A stretch of DNA of 64,000 nucleotides, taken from contig NZ_AFRZ01000001.1 in assembly GCF_000242915.1 (NCBI RefSeq), positions 2,108,001 to 2,172,000 on the forward strand. The letters run 5' to 3'. This DNA comes from Sulfurimonas gotlandica GD1. GTDB lineage: Bacteria; Campylobacterota; Campylobacteria; Campylobacterales; Sulfurimonadaceae. The notes under the pieces were generated by a model. It was not told the origin of the DNA. It did no database searches and saw only the letters and a list, made by a program, of their open reading frames with translations. Within the stretch, counting starts at the first letter, position 1; every line of letters begins with the position of its first letter. This document shows, one piece after another, positions 36,361 through 44,517 of the stretch. A program made the position numbers and the translations under genes.

Positions 36361-36369
36361 TGCTATAAT
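36361..36369 (+). promoter_or_regulatory. Extended -10 promoter of cetBA
   Basis: TGCTATAAT lies 31 bases before the cetB ATG, with AAAGAG as ribosome site. The upstream 36220-36360 region is AT-rich with no other clear signal. Confidence 0.5.
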
Positions 36370-36400
36370 CACATCATAAATAACAAAATAAAGAGATACT

Positions 36401-36784
36401 ATGCAAGAACTTGTATTAAAGAGTGATGATTTTCTGGTTTCGCAAACGGATGACAAGGGTATTATATTGTTTGCAAATGATGACTTTTGTAAGATAGCAG
36501 GATATACGATTGATGAGTTAGTTGGAAAGCCTCATAATATTGTAAGACACAGAGATATGCCAAAAGCTGCTTTTAAAGATCTGTGGGACACTGTAAAGAG
36601 TGGAAAAGTATGGGACGGTTATGTTAAAAATAAGACTAAAGACGGTGGTTATTACTGGGTTTATGCAACTGTTTATCCTATGAAAGACACCATTACTAAC
36701 CAAACTCGCTATATGTCATGCAGAAGAAAACCTTCAAAACAAGAAATTGAAGCGGCTGAAACGCTATACAAAACATTAAGATAG
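36401..36784 (+). CDS. cetB: PAS-domain energy-taxis sensor, CetB-like
   Basis: 127 residues, a single Aer-type PAS domain: FLVSQTDDKGIILFANDDFCKIAGYTIDEL, the PHNIVRHRDMP motif, GKVWDGYVKNKTKDGGYYWV and YMSCRRKPS. The Aer PAS binds FAD and reports redox state; here PAS and receptor are separate proteins, as in the CetB/CetA pair of Campylobacter jejuni. The receptor half starts eight bases downstream. FAD binding is inferred from family membership. Confidence 0.85.
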   Translation: MQELVLKSDDFLVSQTDDKGIILFANDDFCKIAGYTIDELVGKPHNIVRHRDMPKAAFKDLWDTVKSGKVWDGYVKNKTKDGGYYWVYATVYPMKDTITNQTRYMSCRRKPSKQEIEAAETLYKTLR

Positions 36785-36792
36785 GGAAATAG

Positions 36793-37911
36793 ATGAATAA
36801 TTTACAAAAAACAATAGTAGTTTCAACAGCCTTCGTAATTTTAATAGCTTCTTTGTTCTTAACTAGCTCAAGTGTCATCCAATCAGTTTTAGCAGTAGTT
36901 GTATTCGCAATTGTAGTAGGAGTAAACTCTATCAATAGTTCAGGAAATACCGGTGATTTAAACAAAAAAAGATTAGATCTTATTGAGATGATGGAGTTTA
37001 AAAGAAATAAAGTTGATATTGATCTTAACACAACAAATGAAGCAGAAATAAATTTTAATAAAATAGTGACTAGTTATCAAGAAGCAACATTGGACGATAC
37101 CCGTGTTGCAGGCGAGATGGTACTTTTAGCAGATAAAGTCTCAAAAGGTCACTTTTCATGTAGAGTTAACGCAGACTCTAAAACACCATATGTTCACGTT
37201 CTTAGAAACAGTATGAACAATATGTTGACATCTTCTGAAAAAACTCTAGACAATGCTATAAGAACTTTACAGAGTTATGCTGATGGAAACTTCACTTCAA
37301 GAAGTGAAGTTAAAGTTGAAGCAAAAATGGCTGATTTATTAAAAAATATTAATCATTTAGGTCAATCTTTGCAAAATATGGAGCAGGAAAACAAAGATAC
37401 ACAAAGCCATATTTTAGAATCATCAAGTAAACTAAATAAGACAATCAGCGAAATAACTGATACTACTATTATAGAGCTAAAAGATATGATTCATACTACT
37501 GTTAAACGTATACATAGTGTATCTGAAAAAGAAAATGAGATGGTTCATAACCTCCAAAATTTGGTTGCTAATGCAAATGAAACCAAAGAAATTTTATCTA
37601 CTATTGGTGATATTGCTGAACAGACTAACTTATTAGCACTAAATGCTGCAATAGAAGCGGCTCGTGCGGGTGAACATGGTCGTGGTTTTGCCGTAGTTGC
37701 TGATGAAGTAAGAAAACTTGCAGAGCGTACTCAAAAATCTTTAGCCGAGACATCAGCAACTACGAACGTACTTATTCAGTCTATTTCAGATAGTTCAGAT
37801 GCACTTAATATAAATGCGAATGAAGTAAACAATATCTCAGATGAAGTAAGTCTTATCAGTGATAAGATGGATGATATCATAAGTATTTTACAAAAGCTTA
37901 CTCACAAGTAA
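36793..37911 (+). CDS. cetA: Energy-taxis receptor, CetA-like
   Basis: 372 residues. Two closely spaced hydrophobic segments at the N-terminus (about 6-45) have no periplasmic domain, followed by a HAMP-like region and the receptor signalling hairpin with [46 protein letters not shown]. It lacks a ligand domain, as expected for a receptor that takes its signal from CetB. Shorter than many receptors. The 3' end overlaps the convergent ankyrin gene by 14 bases. Confidence 0.87.
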   Translation: MNNLQKTIVVSTAFVILIASLFLTSSSVIQSVLAVVVFAIVVGVNSINSSGNTGDLNKKRLDLIEMMEFKRNKVDIDLNTTNEAEINFNKIVTSYQEATLDDTRVAGEMVLLADKVSKGHFSCRVNADSKTPYVHVLRNSMNNMLTSSEKTLDNAIRTLQSYADGNFTSRSEVKVEAKMADLLKNINHLGQSLQNMEQENKDTQSHILESSSKLNKTISEITDTTIIELKDMIHTTVKRIHSVSEKENEMVHNLQNLVANANETKEILSTIGDIAEQTNLLALNAAIEAARAGEHGRGFAVVADEVRKLAERTQKSLAETSATTNVLIQSISDSSDALNINANEVNNISDEVSLISDKMDDIISILQKLTHK

Positions 37912-38956
37912 GAATCTTTACAACCTCTTCAAAATGACCCTCTTTTGCATAGTCTAATGCAGTTTTACCTTGAGGGTCTTTTATATTTACATCCGCACCA
38001 TTTTCAATCAACAGTTGTACCAGTTCTTTAGAATTATGTTTAGAAGCTAATATGAGTGCAGTAGAACCTACCTTACTTTGAAAATTGATATTTGCACCAT
38101 AATCTAGAAGCATTCTAACAAGCTTATAGTCCCCACAACAGCTACTTGGAAGAAGTAGGGTGTAACGATTTTCAAATATTTCATTTGGATCCATTCCATT
38201 TTCTAAAAAGTGCTTAACAGTCTGGTATTGCTCAGTTGTTGTTTTCCTGCAAGAGGTGGACTTTTTGTTGGCGAGTTTCATACCTATAGTAGCTAGTAGA
38301 TGATTTTTGTCTTGTTCATCAAGTTCTTTTAGCGTAGATGCTATCCTTTGTTTATCTACAAATATAAAGTAATCTCCAAGAGCTAATAGATGAATGCTAA
38401 TAGGCAGAAATATGATGATATACCAAAAAGATTTAATAGGATCAGCTATGATAAATATACAGACTAATGTTGTAATAAATAGTATGCCTAAACTTATGGG
38501 GATGTATTTAAAAGCAGACTCAACAGCAAATGGGATTTTTGGTAGATAGTTTCTTGATGATTCTTCATTTGAACGTCTATAGACTGTATACTCTGCATTT
38601 ATAGAGAGTGCAGATGCTACTACCTCACCGATAATAAGTAGAATTACTACAGAGAGTTTAGTTAAATCCAAAGTCAGTGTGATGTTTGAGAGTTCATAAA
38701 TAACGTAGACTATAGCAACAAATCCCATCATAAATGGAATAAATGCCTGCAGATAAGAGTTTTTAGAATTACGCACTTCTATGGCAAGTCGGATTGCAAA
38801 GTAAGTGTTTAAAAGAAGTAAAGCAAGCAGGGTATTTTCATAATTAAGAAGATAAGCATCAAAACTGATACTAAAGAAAATAGTAGTAGCTATAAATAGA
38901 CTACAGATTACTAGCAGACTTCTCTCTTTATAAAATCCGTTTACAAGTTTTTTCAA
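37898..38956 (-). CDS. Polytopic membrane protein with C-terminal ankyrin repeats
   Basis: About 352 residues. The first 225 contain roughly six hydrophobic segments, for example [17 protein letters not shown] and [13 protein letters not shown]; the last 90 form ankyrin repeats ([59 protein letters not shown]). TTG 38956 is seven bases after AGGA; TTG 38962 is two codons longer but too close to it. An ankyrin domain on the cytoplasmic side suggests protein binding. Not a family I can name. Confidence 0.72.
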   Translation of the reverse strand: MKKLVNGFYKERSLLVICSLFIATTIFFSISFDAYLLNYENTLLALLLLNTYFAIRLAIEVRNSKNSYLQAFIPFMMGFVAIVYVIYELSNITLTLDLTKLSVVILLIIGEVVASALSINAEYTVYRRSNEESSRNYLPKIPFAVESAFKYIPISLGILFITTLVCIFIIADPIKSFWYIIIFLPISIHLLALGDYFIFVDKQRIASTLKELDEQDKNHLLATIGMKLANKKSTSCRKTTTEQYQTVKHFLENGMDPNEIFENRYTLLLPSSCCGDYKLVRMLLDYGANINFQSKVGSTALILASKHNSKELVQLLIENGADVNIKDPQGKTALDYAKEGHFEEVVKILTCE

Positions 38957-39013
38957 GCTCAATTCCTTTTGAATTTATTATATCTAATCTTATAAGATAA
39001 TGACTAATTGGTG

Positions 39014-39019
39014 TATAAT
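39014..39019 (+). promoter_or_regulatory. -10 element upstream of the fused membrane protein gene
   Basis: TATAAT 28 bases before ATG 39048, followed by AAGGGG as ribosome site. Confidence 0.45.
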
Positions 39020-39047
39020 ATTCCATAATAATCAATAAGGGGTGGAT

Positions 39048-41267
39048 ATGTTTAATTTTATTCGAAAGCTTTTTAAGGCACTTAACTCTTCAGGTAAGTC
39101 ATGGCAATTATCAGGAGCTATTGTTCTTGCAATGTTTGCAGGTTTTTTACCTACAAGTTCACTCATATTATTAGATATACTTTTTTTAGCACTTATATTT
39201 AATGTAAACTTTGGACTCTTTCTTCTCTTTACTGTTATATTTAGCGGAGTTGGTTATCTTTTTGACCCACTCTTTGAGTCTATAGGTTACTCAGTTTTAA
39301 CTAATGATAGTCTAAATGGATTTTTCACAACTCTATATAATTCTGCACTCTTTAGATGGAGTTCGTTTAACTACACTCTTGTAACAGGTTCACTTATAGT
39401 ATCTTCTGTTCTTGCAGTTCCGATGCTGCTTGTTTTAAATAGAGTTATTACTCTTTATAGAGATCAGATAGGAGCTAAGTTAAACGAGTGGAAAGTTACT
39501 CGTTGGATGAAACTTTTTAATGAAGAAGCAAAAACAAACTCACTGTTTCGTTGGTGGGGAGTAGGTGTATTTGGTGGTTTGGCTGCAGCAATCATCGTAA
39601 TCTTTGTTTTTATGTTTGACCCACTGGCTCGTGTTGCTATAGAAAAATCACTTGCATACTCTCTGCAAACTCATGTAGATGTAAAAGATTTCAGTTCTAG
39701 TTTTTCAGACTTGCGTATGAAAATATCCGGAATCCAGATAGCAGACAAAGACAAACTAACTCATAACCTTGTTCAAGTAGCAGATGTTGAGTTTGACCTT
39801 GGTTTTTCTGCTCTTATCGAGAAAAAAGCGATGATAGAAAAGCTAAATGTAAATGCTTTGGCATTTAACGAAAAAAGAGCAACTGAGGCAAAGGCTTATG
39901 ATGACTCTTATGTCCCACAAACTCAAGCTTCTAAAACAGCAGATGCAGGTGAAAAATCAGCATCTAGTGAGAGTAGTCCCTTCGCTCTACCAAACGTAGA
40001 TGATATCTTGGCAAAAGAGGAACTAAAGTCAGTAAAAGAAGCTCAGAAACTAAAAGTAGATATAGAAAAGACTAAAGAGAAGTGGATGAAAATATCTTCT
40101 GAACTAAAGAGTAAAAATGAAGTAGATGAGATAAAAACAGATGCAGAAAAACTTCAAAAAAGCCTCCAAGGCGGAGATATAACAAAGCTGGCATCTGCTA
40201 AAGATGATATAGATAAATTAAAGTCTAAAATCAACTCTCTAAAAGGTAAGTATGCATCATTACAAAAAGATTTCAATGCAGATCAAGAACGTCTTAAAAA
40301 GCAGATATATGCTCTAAAAAACCTTCCTCAACAAGATATAGACCGTCTTAAAAAGAAGTACTCTCTAAGTGCTGGAGGTGGGGCTAACCTCATTGGAACA
40401 CTAATGAGTAATGAGATAGGTGAGTATATGAAAATGGGGCTAAAATACTATGAGATGCTAGCTCCATACATTAGTAACGATGCTAAAAAAGAAGAAGTTC
40501 AAGATGTACCTCCTCCTCGCGGTCAGGGAAGATGGATAAAGTATGCGAACCTCTCAAAGATTCCAGACCTAGTGGTTAAAAACTCAAACATCAACATAAA
40601 ACTAAAAGGCGATGTTTTAGATGTGAACATAAAAGATTTATCTAGCAACCAAAAACTCTACGGTAAACCTATGAAACTTCATGCAGATGCTAAAGGGACA
40701 CAGTACAAGCAGATAGTAGCAGATGTAGTTGATGACAGACGTAGTGACAAAGCAAACACAAGCTTTGATATAACGGCTACAGGCTTCAAAACAGCAGCTC
40801 TGGATATGCAGGCACTAAGTATGAATGACATAGTTACAAACGCTACTCTAAAAGGTGCAGTCGAAGATGCAAATGTAAAAGCAATAAGTAAAGTAAATGT
40901 AACGAAGGTGAAGCTGCAGATGCCATCACAAAAACTGGTAAATGAACTTCTATCTGGCATCTCGAAGTTTAATGTAGACATATCTGTTGAGGGAAAACTT
41001 GAACAACCTGTGATTACAGTACAAAGTGATTTGGACAAACAGCTCTCTAGTGGTATGAGTGCAATGGTATCAAAAGCGACTAAAGGTTTTGAGAAAGATC
41101 TCAAAGCCGGTATTTTAGCAAAAGCAGGAGGTTCCAGTGAGGGTCTCTCGTCAAATCTGGGGGACACAAGTTCACTGCTTAACTCAAAACAAGATGCATT
41201 AGGTGGAATCAATACAAGTTTTTCTCCATCATCCGGCGGTACTGACTTTATGAAGAAGTTGTTTTAA
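39048..41267 (+). CDS. Fused membrane/AsmA-like protein (TIGR03546 + TIGR03545 type)
   Basis: 739 residues from ATG 39048, five bases after AAGGGG; GTG 39042 overlaps that site. Residues 1-145 have several membrane helices (SWQLSGAIVLAMFAGFLPTSS, LLDILFLALIFNVNFGLF) like TIGR03546. After a linker, another helix (about 175-195) and an AsmA-like region follow (LQTHVDVKDFSSSFSDLRMK, GIQIADKDK), then a long Lys-rich coiled coil (about 325-430) and beta-rich AsmA-type repeats to the end, like TIGR03545. In other Gram-negatives these two are separate neighbouring genes. Envelope role likely; function not established. Confidence 0.65.
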   Translation: MFNFIRKLFKALNSSGKSWQLSGAIVLAMFAGFLPTSSLILLDILFLALIFNVNFGLFLLFTVIFSGVGYLFDPLFESIGYSVLTNDSLNGFFTTLYNSALFRWSSFNYTLVTGSLIVSSVLAVPMLLVLNRVITLYRDQIGAKLNEWKVTRWMKLFNEEAKTNSLFRWWGVGVFGGLAAAIIVIFVFMFDPLARVAIEKSLAYSLQTHVDVKDFSSSFSDLRMKISGIQIADKDKLTHNLVQVADVEFDLGFSALIEKKAMIEKLNVNALAFNEKRATEAKAYDDSYVPQTQASKTADAGEKSASSESSPFALPNVDDILAKEELKSVKEAQKLKVDIEKTKEKWMKISSELKSKNEVDEIKTDAEKLQKSLQGGDITKLASAKDDIDKLKSKINSLKGKYASLQKDFNADQERLKKQIYALKNLPQQDIDRLKKKYSLSAGGGANLIGTLMSNEIGEYMKMGLKYYEMLAPYISNDAKKEEVQDVPPPRGQGRWIKYANLSKIPDLVVKNSNINIKLKGDVLDVNIKDLSSNQKLYGKPMKLHADAKGTQYKQIVADVVDDRRSDKANTSFDITATGFKTAALDMQALSMNDIVTNATLKGAVEDANVKAISKVNVTKVKLQMPSQKLVNELLSGISKFNVDISVEGKLEQPVITVQSDLDKQLSSGMSAMVSKATKGFEKDLKAGILAKAGGSSEGLSSNLGDTSSLLNSKQDALGGINTSFSPSSGGTDFMKKLF

Positions 41268-41272
41268 AACAA

Positions 41273-41291
41273 GGTAGAGTTTTTCTCTACC
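41273..41291. terminator. Hairpin between convergent genes
   Basis: GGTAGAG (41273-41279), loop T5, CTCTACC (41285-41291). On the minus strand it is followed by TTGTTTT, so it mainly fits termination of the OmpA/FecR unit; it may also slow plus-strand transcripts. Confidence 0.6.
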
Positions 41292-41299
41292 ATTGGAAG

Positions 41300-41887
41300 T
41301 TATTTTAGTGTAATTTCCACTCTTCTATTTCTTTTTTTAGCAACACCATCATCTGTTTCAATTATTGGATTTGCTTCGCCATAGTAGTCTAATGAAATGA
41401 TTTTACTGTTCACACCATTATCTGTTAAAACCTTTATAACATTTTTCGCACGCTTCATAGAAAGCACTTTGTTATAAGCTGCTTTTCCTGCTCTGTCGGT
41501 ATAACCGATAACATCAATCTGTAAGATGTTATTTGCTTCTATATCTTTAATTATTTTTTCTATTGTAGCTATTGATTCACTTGTCATATCAGAAGAATCA
41601 AATTTAAAATATAGACGGTAGTTCTTAGCTTCTTTTGGCATTTCATCAAGCAGAGTTTTATACTCATTTTGGACAGATTCTTTAGATAAAATTTCTTTTT
41701 TATCAAGATTACTGATTTCTACTTTTTGCCACGCTTTATCTAAGATAACTTCTTTACCATTATCGGTCACTATCAGTTTACCAACACTGCCATCAGCTTG
41801 AGGTAGCAAAATGATATCTACTTTGCTACTGCATCCACTGAAAAACACTAAAGTGATAAAGAGGGTAGTTATAAAAAACTGTTTCAT
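41300..41887 (-). CDS. OmpA-family lipoprotein
   Basis: 195 residues from ATG 41887 with GAGGGG six bases upstream; the longer frame has no ribosome site. The signal peptide ends in a lipobox (VFFSGC), giving a lipidated Cys. The C-terminal OmpA domain is intact (YRLYFKFDSSDMTSES, VIGYTDRAGKAAYNKVLSMKRAKNV, GEANPIIETD, NRRVEITLK) and should bind peptidoglycan. It follows the FecR-domain gene at 41902 with a two-gene arrangement echoing the 32.7-35.8 kb locus but without a CHASE2 gene. Confidence 0.88.
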   Translation of the reverse strand: MKQFFITTLFITLVFFSGCSSKVDIILLPQADGSVGKLIVTDNGKEVILDKAWQKVEISNLDKKEILSKESVQNEYKTLLDEMPKEAKNYRLYFKFDSSDMTSESIATIEKIIKDIEANNILQIDVIGYTDRAGKAAYNKVLSMKRAKNVIKVLTDNGVNSKIISLDYYGEANPIIETDDGVAKKRNRRVEITLK

Positions 41888-41901
41888 ATGTATGCCCCTC
41901 A

Positions 41902-42327
41902 TTAATCAACCTTAACAATAAAATGCGTTCCACGTATTCCCATGGTTGCTGTTTTTACTTTGACTTTAAATGCTTTAGGATTAATCTTAGATATAAGTCC
42001 CGTTACACATGCAATACTGCCTCTTGATAAATTACTAACAAAAGCTTCTTGATTTTCATCTGGGTTAAAGAGGTACTGCTCAAGTAACAATTTACTGTTT
42101 GGTCCAACAGATATGCGTGTGTTGTCTTTAAAAATAAGGCTTACAGAACTTTTTGATTCTGTGATAATGGTATCTTTTTCAAAGAGTTTAGTCCCAACTT
42201 TTACAGAAAGCTCTTTACCTTCTCTTTCTATGCTGACACTTCCTTTAACTTTTTTTACTAAAGCAGCTTCATCTGCTAAAGTAAGAGAGAAAACACCTAA
42301 TAAAATTATAAAGTATAAAATCTTCAT
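41902..42327 (-). CDS. Secreted FecR-domain protein (second copy)
   Basis: 141 residues, signal peptide at 1-18, then a FecR domain: VKGSVSIEREGKELSVKVG, SVSLIFKDNTRISVG, NLSRGSIACVTG, KVKTATMGIRGTHFIVKV. Closely similar in order and motifs to the protein at 32700-33119. One Cys lies in the CVTG strand. It is 14 bases upstream of the OmpA lipoprotein start and surely co-transcribed. Possible role: periplasmic partner in envelope sensing. Confidence 0.85.
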   Translation of the reverse strand: MKILYFIILLGVFSLTLADEAALVKKVKGSVSIEREGKELSVKVGTKLFEKDTIITESKSSVSLIFKDNTRISVGPNSKLLLEQYLFNPDENQEAFVSNLSRGSIACVTGLISKINPKAFKVKVKTATMGIRGTHFIVKVD

Positions 42328-42570
42328 GACTTACCCCCACTTTTTTGATGTTTTATTATTAAAGAAAAATATGATTAAGTATAGCATTATAGAATTAAAA
42401 GCTGTCAGAAATTGTCACAGATTGTTTAGAACAAAAATAGTATAAATAGAACAAGGTGCTGAACCTGGTGAAGCTTTTTGTTCGGCTTGTGGGTAGTAGG
42501 CTAGAGCAGAACTCTTAATTTATACATCTTATTGTATTTATTAAGAGTAACTCTCTATAAATGGAACTAT

Positions 42571-42939
42571 CTATATTTTGTTACAAGTAGTAAGACCAAT
42601 CGTATAGTAATCTTTTCCATTGTCTACACCAGAGGGTAATTCTTTCATAATAGAGTAAAAAGGAGATGATGTATTTGCATTGTCAACTGTTACTTCATTT
42701 CTACCATCAACGGTAACCCAACATGAATTTTGATTTTTAATAACTTTGATATTAAACTTTTCATTTTTTACAGTTTTACAACTGTACTGAATCTCAGTCT
42801 TCTGGTACCCTGGCGTTGCCGCCTTTGAAGCAGTAACCGGTTTAGAAGCTGTAGCAGCATTACAGCTAGTTGTTGTTATCGCAGCAAGTGCAATGCTAAT
42901 AGCACCACGTTTTAGCATGTTGTGATGATTTTTACTCAT
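42571..42939 (-). CDS. Secreted protein of unknown function
   Basis: 122 residues. Signal peptide at about 1-30 (basic start, then GAISIALAAITTTSCNAATA), followed by a low-complexity Ala/Ser/Thr/Lys linker and a small domain with three Cys (YSCKTVKNEK, QNSCWVTVDGR, LTTCNKI) likely to be oxidised in the periplasm. AGAGG precedes the ATG. A seven-base inverted repeat lies 32 bases upstream. I do not recognise the family. Confidence 0.65.
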   Translation of the reverse strand: MSKNHHNMLKRGAISIALAAITTTSCNAATASKPVTASKAATPGYQKTEIQYSCKTVKNEKFNIKVIKNQNSCWVTVDGRNEVTVDNANTSSPFYSIMKELPSGVDNGKDYYTIGLTTCNKI

Positions 42940-42970
42940 ATTATACCTCTTTAATTAGAATGGGTTAATA

Positions 42971-42992
42971 ACAAAATTAGTCATGATTTTGT
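42971..42992. promoter_or_regulatory. Inverted repeat upstream of the secreted protein gene
   Basis: ACAAAAT (42971-42977) and ATTTTGT (42986-42992), eight bases apart, 32 bases before the minus-strand ATG at 42939. Possible operator. Confidence 0.3.
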
Positions 42993-43324
42993 CACTATTA
43001 AAAGATGTTACATTTTGATTTATTAAGTAAAAATAAAAGTTTTATATTAGTTTTTATTATTAAGTATGTCTTCTTTTAATTTTAATAAGCTTAAATTATA
43101 TATAATGAAATCTTATATCATTAATATGTGATGACTATATAATAAGTATGTGATGAAATAATTTGCAAGGCAATAAATAAGGGGATGCTACAACAAAAAA
43201 TCTAAACTTTGTTTATGAAGTTTTCAGAGTTATAATTTTTATATTTTTACTATTATATAAAATATTTTTTTTTGTAAAATAAAAAAAAAGTTCAAATTGT
43301 AACATGTTAGCATATACTAAAATA

Positions 43325-43338
43325 TTGACTCATATCAA
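43325..43338. promoter_or_regulatory. FNR/CRP-like site
   Basis: TTGAC-TCAT-ATCAA matches the FNR consensus TTGAT-N4-ATCAA at nine of ten positions. It lies about 117 bases before the pentapeptide gene. Family regulator not identified. Confidence 0.3.
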
Positions 43339-43422
43339 TTTATTTCTTTCATTATAACCTTCCTGTCTGACAAACACTTAACAAAAAAAGTGATGTTAGT
43401 AGTACGATTGCAGTAAAAAAGT

Positions 43423-43428
43423 TATAAT
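43423..43428 (+). promoter_or_regulatory. -10 element of the pentapeptide-repeat gene
   Basis: TATAAT 26 bases before ATG 43455, with AAAAGGAC as ribosome site. Confidence 0.45.
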
Positions 43429-43454
43429 CTCATCATAAGTATAAAAGGACAAAA

Positions 43455-44057
43455 ATGGCGGTAGTAAGGATTGTTGATGGTTTAGATTGTTTTGCAGAGG
43501 ATTTTAAAGGTATCTCTCTTCATGGCTCAAAGATTGAAAAGGCAGAGTTTGAATCATGCACGTTTGTCTCTTGCGACTTTAGTGAAACTTTCTTTTCCTC
43601 GTGTAGATTTATCGAGTGCCGCTTTGAAAACTGTAATCTAAGTCTCATGAAACTAACAGATACTAAAATGAGCGATGTTACTTTTGTATCTTGTAAGATG
43701 ATCGGGGTTGACTGGACGATGTGTAACTGGAAAAGTTTGCTTAGTGCCGAGCCTTTGCGATTTATAGAGTCCATTTTAAATGATAGTAACTTTTGTGGTT
43801 TGGAAATAGAGGGTCTGGTCATGAAAGAGTGCCGCGCGAAAGAAGTCGATTTTCGACAATCTTCACTAAAAAAAGCTGATTTTACGGGTAGTGATTTTAA
43901 GGGAGCACTGTTTGAAAACACTCACTTGGAGTATGCTAACTTTACAGATGCACAAAATACCTACATAGACATACGCAAAAACCATCTAAAAAAAGCAATC
44001 TTCAGCCGATACGAGGCACTGTTTCTACTTGAAATAATGGAAATTACATTAGTGTAG
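43455..44057 (+). CDS. Pentapeptide-repeat protein (Qnr/McbG-like build)
   Basis: 200 residues composed of A(D/N)LXX-type repeats: FKGISLHGSKIEKAEFESCTF, SCDFSETFFSSCRFIECRFENC, KKADFTGSDFKGALFENTHLEYANF. A break near residues 95-112 (LLSAEPLRFIESI) resembles the loop separating the two helix halves in Qnr and related proteins. The right-handed helix mimics DNA in shape and charge; chromosomal relatives can bind gyrase. Whether this one does cannot be told. The 3' end overlaps a convergent gene by 14 bases. Confidence 0.83.
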   Translation: MAVVRIVDGLDCFAEDFKGISLHGSKIEKAEFESCTFVSCDFSETFFSSCRFIECRFENCNLSLMKLTDTKMSDVTFVSCKMIGVDWTMCNWKSLLSAEPLRFIESILNDSNFCGLEIEGLVMKECRAKEVDFRQSSLKKADFTGSDFKGALFENTHLEYANFTDAQNTYIDIRKNHLKKAIFSRYEALFLLEIMEITLV

Positions 44058-44403
44058 ATACAAAAAAAGTGTATTCTTTTTGTTCATGATTCTCACCAAA
44101 TCCTATAACAGGCATAAGCGGATGCTTATCTGAGATCTTAACCACTACTTCGTACATCATAGCTTTCATATCTAAAGCGTTTACAGACTCTAAGAGCTCT
44201 TTTGTAGTTGCATCTCCATCTATGAAGCCTAAGAGTAACTTTTTAGTGTCATGGTCTATCTCTATGGACGTGATGATTTTTTGACCTGCATTTTGATAAT
44301 TTTTATTTTCATCTTCTTTTAAAAGCATAGCTAAAATGATATAGTCATTAGAGTTTTGTATATTTTCCCGTATATCATCTATCATGTCTATGATGTATTT
44401 CAT
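44044..44403 (-). CDS. Hypothetical cytoplasmic protein
   Basis: 119 residues without signal or membrane segment; acidic, with mixed alpha/beta pattern (GQKIITSIEIDHDTKKLLLGFIDGDATTKEL, MMYEVVVKIS). AAAAGG lies upstream of the ATG, after a TATAAT on the minus strand. I do not recognise it. Confidence 0.6.
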   Translation of the reverse strand: MKYIIDMIDDIRENIQNSNDYIILAMLLKEDENKNYQNAGQKIITSIEIDHDTKKLLLGFIDGDATTKELLESVNALDMKAMMYEVVVKISDKHPLMPVIGFGENHEQKEYTFFVSTLM

Positions 44404-44469
44404 TTTTCACCTTTTAAATAGTAATCATTATTATATCTTAGTTAAAAAAGTAAAATATTTTAAATTGAG

Positions 44470-44475
44470 TATAAT
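44470..44475 (+). promoter_or_regulatory. -10 element of the CHASE-GGDEF gene
   Basis: TATAAT 42 bases before ATG 44518; the leader carries AAAGG. The promoter is intact although the gene is frameshifted. Confidence 0.4.
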
Positions 44476-44517
44476 ACTTATATAAATATCTAACAAAATT
44501 AAAATCAAAGGTTTTTT

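Larger units (their letters stand above)
42940..43454. other. 515-bp AT-rich intergenic region
   Basis: No gene is visible on either strand. It holds the upstream regions of two divergent genes: an inverted repeat at 42971-42992, a direct repeat TATGTGATGA at 43125 and 43147 (22 bases apart, about two helical turns), an FNR-like half-matching site at 43325, and a TATAAT at 43423. The rest is poly-A/T-rich. Confidence 0.6.

Noticed and set aside
40679-41212. 177-codon minus-strand frame opposite the AsmA-like region
   Set aside because: Ser/Thr/Ala-rich shadow composition, no start signal, fully inside a real gene.
42113-42445. 110-codon plus-strand frame opposite the FecR gene
   Set aside because: It lies mostly antisense to a clear signal-peptide/FecR gene, has no ribosome site and no recognisable domain.
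42940-43454. Hidden small gene or ncRNA in the 515-bp gap
   Set aside because: No ribosome site with a frame of useful length, and no strong stem-loop with T-run was found.
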